The notes beneath the pieces were generated by a model. The model was not told where the DNA came from, did no database searches, and saw only the letters and a program-made list of their open reading frames with translations. Made by a program: the position numbers and the translations under genes. From Sphingomonadales bacterium (GTDB lineage Bacteria; Bacteroidota; Bacteroidia; UBA7662), in contig VHBD01000009.1 of the NCBI GenBank assembly GCA_016872125.1, positions 1 through 20,638 of the forward strand: a stretch of DNA of 20,638 nucleotides, read 5' to 3'. Positions within the stretch are counted from its first letter, which is position 1. Each line of letters starts with the position of its first letter. Below are positions 1-4,842 of the stretch, piece after piece.

Positions 1-62
1 TGAACAGCCTTGGTTTCAAGAAGAATCTGGGCAATCTTAGAGGCAATCTCTCGGGTATCCAT
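1..62 (-). CDS. pyrE: Orotate phosphoribosyltransferase, N-terminal fragment
   Basis: Only the first 20 or so codons lie inside the window; the gene runs off the left edge. Read on the minus strand from the ATG at 62-60 they give MDTREIASKIAQILLETKAV, which resembles the N-terminal helix of Bacteroidota PyrE (pattern A-x-x-A-x-x-L-L-x-x-K-A). The enzyme would convert orotate and PRPP to orotidine monophosphate in cytoplasmic pyrimidine synthesis. Its start codon overlaps that of the divergent Nudix gene by two bases. From memory, pyrE next to a Nudix gene and coaD is a common Bacteroidota arrangement, and this supports the call. The fragment is too short to check catalytic residues. Confidence 0.65.
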   Translation of the reverse strand, partial: MDTREIASKIAQILLETKAV

Positions 63-795
63 GTCTCAAATTTATCGGTTTTTCTGTCATGAAACGCCAT
101 TTGTCCTCGAAGAGTACAACGGAGCATTCACCGATGTGCGTTCGCAGATGGATCAAACACCTGCTTTCGGGGAGCTCATTGAGGTCCATGTCGAGGCAAT
201 TTGGTCCAAGATCAATGAAATCCTGAAGGAGGAATCGAGTCCCGAAAGAACGGTGTTACGATACGAGATGCGACGTCCTGATTTGGTATGGGAAGAACTG
301 TGCAGGCGTAGCCTTACCATCGAAGCGGCTGGAGGGATCGTCTATATGGACCAGCGCATGTTATGGATGAAAAGGCATGGGCGTTGGGATTTACCCAAAG
401 GCAAGGCGGAAGCAGGGGAGCTGCCTGATCAAACGGCTGTTCGCGAGTGCGAAGAAGAATGCGGTCTGAAGAAACTTAAGCTCATCAATCCCGATAAATG
501 TTACATAACACATCATTGGTATCTTTACAAAGGCTATCCTGCCATGAAGACCACCGTATGGTACGAGATGATCGCCCCAAGGGACTTGAACCAAGGGCTA
601 AAGCCCCAAGTGGAAGAGGGGATAAGTTCGCTGGAATGGATTGATTATCACCGCATGTACCGTGAAATCTTGCCCACAACCTATCCCGCACTCCGATGCA
701 TGGTCGAAGAAATTTACGGGCCCTCCGAGGGCCGTAACGCAGAGATGCCACGGGCGACTACAGCAGGAACCAGCGGTGCGGGATTCCCGCCATGA
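61..795 (+). CDS. Nudix hydrolase
   Basis: A 244-residue protein with a perfect Nudix box (G-x5-E-x7-R-E-U-x-E-E-x-G-U): G114, E120, R128-E129, E132-E133, G135-L136. These residues bind Mg2+ and hydrolyse a nucleoside diphosphate linked to another group. The preceding 'W-D-L-P-K-G' (109-114) is also typical. The roughly 85 residues before the Nudix fold match the two-part layout of the Bacteroidota protein found beside pyrE and coaD. The substrate cannot be told from sequence. I chose ATG 61 over an upstream in-frame TTG at 10 because the family N-terminus begins near M-S-Q-I-Y and the TTG would lie inside pyrE. The last 27 codons are read antisense through the end of coaD, so the low-complexity tail (rich in A, T, G, P) is probably not conserved. 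Confidence 0.85.
   Translation: MSQIYRFFCHETPFVLEEYNGAFTDVRSQMDQTPAFGELIEVHVEAIWSKINEILKEESSPERTVLRYEMRRPDLVWEELCRRSLTIEAAGGIVYMDQRMLWMKRHGRWDLPKGKAEAGELPDQTAVRECEEECGLKKLKLINPDKCYITHHWYLYKGYPAMKTTVWYEMIAPRDLNQGLKPQVEEGISSLEWIDYHRMYREILPTTYPALRCMVEEIYGPSEGRNAEMPRATTAGTSGAGFPP
67..74 (-). promoter_or_regulatory. Possible -7 box for pyrE
   Basis: On the minus strand these bases read TAAATTTG, an exact match to the Bacteroidota -7 consensus TAnnTTTG. The box ends four bases before the pyrE ATG, so transcription would begin at or next to the start codon, giving a leaderless message. It lies inside codons 3-5 of the divergent Nudix gene. I find no good -33 TTTG at the usual spacing, so the match may be chance. 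Confidence 0.3.
714..737. terminator. Hairpin across the coaD/Nudix convergent 3' ends
   Basis: Arms TTACGGGCCCT (714-724) and AGGGCCGTAA (728-737) pair over ten base pairs with one bulged G and a three-base loop CCG. The left arm begins exactly at the coaD stop codon (minus strand), so the hairpin is coded within the last codons of coaD and inside the Nudix frame. Neither side is followed by a T-tract. It could be a bidirectional end signal or RNA 3' end protection; it may also be chance in GC-rich coding sequence. Confidence 0.4.
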
Positions 796-1205
796 AGTAC
801 AATTTCCCGAACGATGGAGGATGAAACCGCCTGCAATCCAGGATCACAGACCAAAAAGAAAGTCTCAACATCGAACAGATCTTTGTTGAGTTGAGCAATA
901 CTTTTCTCACTCTCAAAATCGGTGGTATTGCGAAGACCTCGAAGGATAAAGGAGGCACCGATTTCTTGGCAAAACTTGGCCGTTAGGTCTTGATACTGAA
1001 CCACCTGAACCCGATTATCCCCTCCCAGCAACTCTTGCAACCACTTGAGCCTCGTTTCCAACGAGAATAGATTTTTCTTATCCGAATTATGCCCTATTCC
1101 AATGATTAAGCGGTCAAAATGCTGTAGGGCCCTTTGGATCAAATCCAAATGACCCAAGGTAATGGGATCGAAGGATCCCGGGAAGAGGGCAGTGCGCAGA
1201 TTCAT
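714..1205 (-). CDS. coaD: Phosphopantetheine adenylyltransferase
   Basis: Cytoplasmic enzyme of the penultimate coenzyme A step: 4'-phosphopantetheine plus ATP gives dephospho-CoA. The 163 residues match the usual length of about 160. The nucleotidyltransferase signature is intact: 'F-P-G-S-F-D-P-I-T-L-G-H' at 8-19 includes the T-x-G-H motif. 'I-L-R-G-L-R-N-T-T-D-F-E' (87-98) and 'S-S-S-I-V-R-E-I' (128-135) are the other CoaD blocks. The start ATG overlaps the rsmD stop as ATGA (1202-1205), indicating translational coupling. The 3' end overlaps the convergent Nudix gene by 82 bases. Confidence 0.96.
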   Translation of the reverse strand: MNLRTALFPGSFDPITLGHLDLIQRALQHFDRLIIGIGHNSDKKNLFSLETRLKWLQELLGGDNRVQVVQYQDLTAKFCQEIGASFILRGLRNTTDFESEKSIAQLNKDLFDVETFFLVCDPGLQAVSSSIVREIVLHGGNPAPLVPAVVARGISALRPSEGP

Positions 1206-1822
1206 CGAGGCAAAGTGCGTTTCTCAAATATACTAAATTGACTCTGTCCGTAGGTGAGCACCTTGGAAGGGCCATAATGGAGGCTAATTCTCCTGTAGTT
1301 TACCGCGTGTTCAATGACCAAAATGCCTTCAGTGGACAGCAAAGGTCCATCCAGGATGGTGTCAGCGAAGCCTTCTAGGCGGGGATCACCGTAGGGTGGA
1401 TCGGCTACGACCAAGTCAAATGGAGCAGGATCATCCGGTAATTCGGATAAGCGCTCCGTCATTTTCCAGGGAAGAGCGCTGCCGCCTTTCTTGGCCCTGG
1501 CAAGTAAATCTGCTCCAGCAATAAGCCATCCCCTGAGGTCCCATTGTTGGCGGAGCTGCCGCAAATGGCCAAGCGCCTCTGGATGCAGATCCATGGAGAC
1601 CAATTGGTAAGCCCCTCTGGAAAGGCATTCCAAACCTAATGCGCCGGTACCCGCAAAAAGGTCCAAGGCGCGAATTGGAGACCAATCCAACAGGGTATCC
1701 AGATGATTCATCAGTCCTTGTCGAGCAATGTCGGTGGAAGGCCTTACCTCCCAACGCTTTGGTTTCACTGCGATCGAACGACCGGACAGATGCCCCCCAG
1801 TTATCCGAACTTTAGATTCCAT
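1202..1822 (-). CDS. rsmD: 16S rRNA (guanine-966-N2)-methyltransferase
   Basis: A 206-residue SAM-dependent methyltransferase that modifies 16S rRNA in the small subunit. Visible blocks are the N-terminal 'I-T-G-G-H-L-S-G-R' (7-15), 'V-R-P-S-T-D-I-A-R' (26-34) with the family's R-P-T-T-D-x-x-R pattern, the SAM-binding 'L-D-L-F-A-G-T-G-A-L-G-L-E' (53-65) and catalytic D-P-P-Y (141-144). The frame is open to 1984, but ATG 1822 puts the start right before the conserved I-T-G-G block and only 22 bases inside the upstream gene; the longer reading would be a non-homologous extension. It sits between a DUF3822-like gene and coaD, a frequent Bacteroidota trio, and overlaps both. Confidence 0.93.
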   Translation of the reverse strand: MESKVRITGGHLSGRSIAVKPKRWEVRPSTDIARQGLMNHLDTLLDWSPIRALDLFAGTGALGLECLSRGAYQLVSMDLHPEALGHLRQLRQQWDLRGWLIAGADLLARAKKGGSALPWKMTERLSELPDDPAPFDLVVADPPYGDPRLEGFADTILDGPLLSTEGILVIEHAVNYRRISLHYGPSKVLTYGQSQFSIFEKRTLPR

Positions 1823-2727
1823 TGTTGCAAAGCTTGGATAAGCCCTTGCTGTACAAGGTTCAAATCTGAAGGCCCATCCGAACCCAGGGTCATTCCACTT
1901 GGGGGGTAAACCTGGTCGAAGGAGAGATCCAAGATGCTTCGCTCTTCCACGGACCAATTCATGGTTTGCAAAAAGTGAATGCAATTTGGATATTGTTTTG
2001 AACGCCTAGCAAGCGCATGGTACAGGATATCGGTAGGTGTATTCCAAAGGTATCTTCCTTGATGAATTAATCGAAGGCCTTCGAAGATCCAAAGTCCAAA
2101 ATCCCTATCCCCCCTAACAATCGCCAGCTGTCTTCCCTTAGTTTCGGTGTTACGAAAAGTTTCCAGCCAATACAGGGTCCATAAGGCAGAGGCGTTGTGA
2201 AAACTCCAACAGGTCGCGTCGCTTTGCAGTCCCTCGACGATGGACATGGATAGGGCAAAGAGTTGGGCCATATCCATTTCGGGTACTCGCTGCCACCCCA
2301 GAATTTCTCCGTTCAAGGGACCGCATACGGATTCAAAGAGGGTAACCAAATCAGGAATAGACTCATAATCAGCGATTATGCCGCGGTTAGGCCGGGTGAT
2401 GGACCATTCGTCCAAGAGGGCTGCCGGTATCCAGGTCTGTCGAGGCAAATCCGCGATCAATTCAGCCTCTGTCCATTCACCCATGGAATTCATCCACCAA
2501 GAAAAGCTCTCGGAAAAATTCTCGGTTCCTTGTTGGGAAAGAACAGGAGGCTTGACCAAATCGATCTGCTCTTGGATCACTCCCAAGCCTTCATTTTCCC
2601 TCCATGCGCTCAGGGATTCAGGGTACTGAATCTCAGGATAAGGGTAAGGAAGAGGGTTCGTATCGAAGTCCCCCAGGGAGTACCACTGACGATTCCACGC
2701 CCAATATCCCTTCAAAGTTTTGCTCAA
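1801..2727 (-). CDS. DUF3822-like protein
   Basis: A 308-residue protein without a known function. The assignment to the DUF3822 family rests on position (directly upstream of rsmD-coaD) and on a C-terminal stretch resembling the family: 'Q-L-A-I-V-R-G-D-R-D-F' (202-212), 'G-L-R-L-I-H' and 'T-D-I-L-Y-H-A-L-A', where a bulky Asp-x-x-Tyr-Tyr/His element is typical. The protein is unusually rich in Trp and has no signal peptide or membrane helix, so it is probably cytoplasmic. Only a TTG start at 2727 fits: an in-frame stop lies 24 bases upstream, and the first in-frame ATG is at codon 79. The last 22 bases overlap rsmD. The true N-terminus is uncertain. Confidence 0.55.
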   Translation of the reverse strand: MSKTLKGYWAWNRQWYSLGDFDTNPLPYPYPEIQYPESLSAWRENEGLGVIQEQIDLVKPPVLSQQGTENFSESFSWWMNSMGEWTEAELIADLPRQTWIPAALLDEWSITRPNRGIIADYESIPDLVTLFESVCGPLNGEILGWQRVPEMDMAQLFALSMSIVEGLQSDATCWSFHNASALWTLYWLETFRNTETKGRQLAIVRGDRDFGLWIFEGLRLIHQGRYLWNTPTDILYHALARRSKQYPNCIHFLQTMNWSVEERSILDLSFDQVYPPSGMTLGSDGPSDLNLVQQGLIQALQQWNLKFG

Positions 2728-2770
2728 AAGGATTGGGATTGATGAAAATCAAAAAAGGCCAAGGAAAATC

Positions 2771-3307
2771 TTATTCCCAGTTCCCGCTGAGGTTGGCATC
2801 CACCATGGAACCAACGCGGAGTACTTTGCGGGTGTCGAAGGGTGCAGAGTCTTCGACCTCAAATACATTGAGCTCCAAGTTGCTTTTCTTGACTTTGCCG
2901 GCGCGCAGGGTGAACTTCGCTGTATCCGCAAAGGGAACATAGCATAAGGAGTCAATGGGATAATTCTTGAACAAGGAATCAGCAACGGAAATCAAAATCG
3001 TTTCGTACCGAATTCCTTTGCGGATATCGGCGGAATCGTCGGGGTTTCCAATCACCTTGGTGATTTTCATTTTCCCACTTTTGGAGTAGTTGATGAGTTT
3101 TTCCCAGGTATCGGCAAATTCACCGTTATTTTCGCGGTAAGCAACCTGAGCGGTACGGATCATTTTGAGGCGGTCAATCACGAATCCGTAACGATAATCT
3201 CTCTCTTTGTCGAAACGCAGGGGTTTGGCAATGGTTTCAATCGTTTCGTAGGTTAGCCAAACGATAAGGCCCAAGAGGACGATTTTGAAGAGGTTTTGGA
3301 GGTTCAT
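2771..3307 (-). CDS. Membrane-anchored protein with pseudopilin-like start
   Basis: A 178-residue protein with one N-terminal hydrophobic helix (about 5-20), then a helix containing 'I-D-R-L-K-M-I-R-T-A-Q-V-A-Y-R-E-N-N-G' (44-62), then a mixed alpha/beta part. That helix resembles the post-membrane segment of GspG-type pseudopilins (residue counting, then A-Y-x-x-x-N-G-x-Y/F), but I see no prepilin peptidase site (G/F-T-L-x-E) before the helix. I recall similar proteins near rsmD in other Bacteroidota, with no known function. ATG 3307 is preferred over a TTG three codons upstream. It precedes the DUF3822-like gene by 43 bases and is probably co-transcribed with it; it is divergent from the carH-like gene across 93 bases. 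Confidence 0.65.
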   Translation of the reverse strand: MNLQNLFKIVLLGLIVWLTYETIETIAKPLRFDKERDYRYGFVIDRLKMIRTAQVAYRENNGEFADTWEKLINYSKSGKMKITKVIGNPDDSADIRKGIRYETILISVADSLFKNYPIDSLCYVPFADTAKFTLRAGKVKKSNLELNVFEVEDSAPFDTRKVLRVGSMVDANLSGNWE

Positions 3308-3324
3308 AAACGGCAATTAATTTG
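3295..3324 (+). promoter_or_regulatory. Possible promoter for the carH-like gene
   Basis: TTTG at 3295-3298 and TTAATTTG at 3317-3324 lie 18 bases apart. The second element differs from the Bacteroidota -7 consensus TAnnTTTG at one position. The predicted transcript would start near 3331 and carry a leader of about 70 bases containing the three TGnnAACA repeats. The -33 part lies inside the first codons of the divergent gene. This is a pattern match only. Confidence 0.3.
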
Positions 3325-3364
3325 CAATAATACAGTCTGGGCGCCCATCAGGGATTGAAGTTCA

Positions 3365-3395
3365 TGTAAACATTTTGGAAACAAAGGTGTTAACA
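3365..3395 (+). promoter_or_regulatory. Candidate CarH operator: three tandem repeats
   Basis: Three copies of an eight-base motif lie head to tail just before the regulator ATG at 3401: TGTAAACA (3365-3372), TGGAAACA (3376-3383) and TGTTAACA (3388-3395). Spacings are 11 and 12 bases, about one helical turn, on the same strand. From memory, Thermus CarH binds about 11-bp direct repeats of a GT...ACA type with several DNA-binding domains of one tetramer, so both the spacing and the motif fit. The region is A-rich, which makes chance AACA repeats easier. Confidence 0.45.
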
Positions 3396-3400
3396 AACTC

Positions 3401-4321
3401 ATGGACCGCTTTTCCATCAAAGATATCGAGGCCCTCACCGGCATCAAAGCCCATACCTTGAGGGTTTGGGAGCAAAGGCATGCGGTCATCTGCCCAAAGA
3501 GGAGTGAAACGAATATTCGCTATTACGACCAAGACGACCTCCGTAAACTATTGGGAATCACGGCCTTGATGCGTCAAGGCCACAAGATTTCCATGTTGGC
3601 CCGTTTAAGCAACGAGGAGCTGCATTCCGCTGTCCTGGAGCAAGAGATGGCCCCCCTGCCCTTGGACGAAAGGCTGGAAGCGCTGACCTTGGCCATGATT
3701 AGCCTGAATGAGAGGGCCTTTCGAAACCTCTTGTCCAAGGCCTTCGATCAATGTGGGGTAGAAGAAGCCATGATGGAACTCATCTTTCCGTTTTTTCGTC
3801 GGATCGGGATCCTTTGGCAAACCGGGTCCATCAATCCGGCTCACGAGCATTTTATCACCAATATCATTAGGCAGAAAATCATCGTGGCCATAGACAGGTT
3901 CGAAGAAATGGCCTCCTTGAACTCTCATTCTAGCCACCACAGGAGTTGTAAGTATCTCCTTTATCTTCCTGAAGGGGAATACCATGAATTAGGCTTGCTT
4001 TTTGCCTCCTATCTGCTCAAGGCCAGGGGTCAAAGGGTGGCTTACATCGGAACCAATGTTCCTTACCCTGATTTGGCTATCCTTGACCAACAATACCAAC
4101 CGGACTTTACCCTTTTTGCGTTGACCTCGGCAATTGCTCAGGGCTCTGTGGCGGAATACCTCGCCAAAGTCCGGGCTGACTTCCCCCATTGCACCCACTT
4201 GGTCACCGGACCATTGGCCAATATGGCCGAAGAGGAGGTCTCTTGGGATGGCCCGTTGAAGCTGATTCGGGATTTTCGTGAACTAATCGCTTTGGTGGAA
4301 AGGGAGGCTCAAGCCTCCTAG
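3401..4321 (+). CDS. carH: CarH-type MerR regulator with B12-binding light-sensor domain
   Basis: A 306-residue transcription regulator. Residues 1-70 form a MerR winged helix ('S-I-K-D-I-E-A-L-T-G-I-K', then 'L-R-V-W-E-Q-R' and 'N-I-R-Y-Y'). Residues 85-180 are the helical cap with the Wx9EH signature W139...E149-H150, which covers the adenosyl group in CarH proteins. Residues 183-300 are a cobalamin-binding Rossmann domain with ExHxxG (E193, H195, G198); H195 would be the lower cobalt ligand. By family knowledge, AdoCbl-bound tetramers repress carotenoid genes in the dark and fall apart in light. The next gene, 42 bases on, is the carotenoid hydroxylase crtZ, which fits well. The residue after W139 is Gln, where Thermus CarH has the His that caps cobalt after illumination. 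Symbol by similarity. Confidence 0.85.
   Translation: MDRFSIKDIEALTGIKAHTLRVWEQRHAVICPKRSETNIRYYDQDDLRKLLGITALMRQGHKISMLARLSNEELHSAVLEQEMAPLPLDERLEALTLAMISLNERAFRNLLSKAFDQCGVEEAMMELIFPFFRRIGILWQTGSINPAHEHFITNIIRQKIIVAIDRFEEMASLNSHSSHHRSCKYLLYLPEGEYHELGLLFASYLLKARGQRVAYIGTNVPYPDLAILDQQYQPDFTLFALTSAIAQGSVAEYLAKVRADFPHCTHLVTGPLANMAEEEVSWDGPLKLIRDFRELIALVEREAQAS
4303..4318 (+). terminator. Hairpin at the carH 3' end
   Basis: GGAGGCT (4303-4309) and AGCCTCC (4312-4318) form a perfect inverted repeat around CA, ending one base before the carH stop codon. In RNA a five-pair stem with a six-base loop is more likely. There is no T-tract after it, so it may be a weak attenuator between carH and crtZ or chance; it codes the final residues of the protein. 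Confidence 0.25.
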
Positions 4322-4332
4322 ACTTAGGACAG

Positions 4333-4358
4333 GTTCACCGTCCATCGGTGTACTTTTG
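4333..4358 (+). promoter_or_regulatory. crtZ promoter -7 box with abutting inverted repeat
   Basis: TACTTTTG (4351-4358) matches the Bacteroidota -7 consensus TAnnTTTG exactly and ends five bases before the crtZ ATG, so the transcript would be nearly leaderless. An inverted repeat with core arms CACCG (4336-4340) and CGGTG (4346-4350) runs into the box; extended arms 4333-4340 and 4346-4353 pair at seven of eight positions. A protein bound there would block polymerase. No clear -33 TTTG is visible at 19-21 bases. The repeat differs from the TGnnAACA repeats before carH, so another regulator, or a hairpin role, is possible. Confidence 0.4.
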
Positions 4359-4363
4359 AGGCC

Positions 4364-4816
4364 ATGCTCGAACCCACGCTTCTTTTTATTGGAACGGTCC
4401 TGGGTTTGGTGGGGATGGAGGCATTGGGATGGTTCATCCACAAATACCTCATGCACGGCCCATTGTGGTTTATTCATCGAACGCATCACCGGCCTTCGGG
4501 CAAGGGGCCTGAATGGAATGACCTCTTCTCATTATTGTTTGGCGGAATGGGAATGGGTCTTTTGTGGTGGGGTTTGGAGGATAGGCCTCTTGTTCTCGGG
4601 ACAGGGGTTGGAATATGTCTCTACGGCGCGTTGTATTTCATCATGCACGATGGTTGGGTTCATCGCCGCTGGAGGGCACCGATGCGATCTCGGTTTCCCT
4701 ATATCGAGGCCATGATTCGGGCCCATCGGGCCCATCATGTTTCCTTGAAGGCCAAGCCTTCGGAGTCTTACGGCTTGCTTTGGTTTCCAAGCAAATTCCT
4801 TATCAAGAAACCCTGA
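4364..4816 (+). CDS. crtZ: Beta-carotene 3-hydroxylase (CrtZ type)
   Basis: A 150-residue integral membrane di-iron hydroxylase of the fatty acid hydroxylase superfamily that adds hydroxyls to the beta-rings of carotene to give zeaxanthin. All histidine boxes are present: H26-x4-H31, H38-x2-H41-H42, H95-x4-H100 (within 'H-D-G-W-V-H-R-R') and H121-x2-H124-H125. Hydrophobic helices lie at about 5-24, 55-70 and 76-94. The length is that of bacterial CrtZ. It follows the CarH-like regulator by 42 bases and precedes the peptidase gene by 26. No other carotenoid gene is in the window, so the substrate pathway must lie elsewhere. The final product could also be a related xanthophyll. Confidence 0.92.
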   Translation: MLEPTLLFIGTVLGLVGMEALGWFIHKYLMHGPLWFIHRTHHRPSGKGPEWNDLFSLLFGGMGMGLLWWGLEDRPLVLGTGVGICLYGALYFIMHDGWVHRRWRAPMRSRFPYIEAMIRAHRAHHVSLKAKPSESYGLLWFPSKFLIKKP

Positions 4817-4842
4817 GGCCTATCTTTGAAAAAAATCAACCT

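Noticed and set aside
1823..1984. Upstream extension of rsmD
   Set aside because: It overlaps the end of the DUF3822-like gene in another frame, and RsmD homologues begin just before I-T-G-G.
2604..2942. Plus-strand open frames between the DUF3822-like and pseudopilin-like genes
   Set aside because: Antisense to two minus-strand genes, low-complexity and basic, no domain pattern.
4719..4737. Tandem CGGGCCCAT repeat in crtZ
   Set aside because: Explained by codons for the conserved His-rich motif R-A-H-R-A-H-H.
4615..4842. Open reading upstream of the peptidase start within crtZ
   Set aside because: It is another frame through crtZ; the signal peptide begins at 4843 and the extension has no homology pattern.
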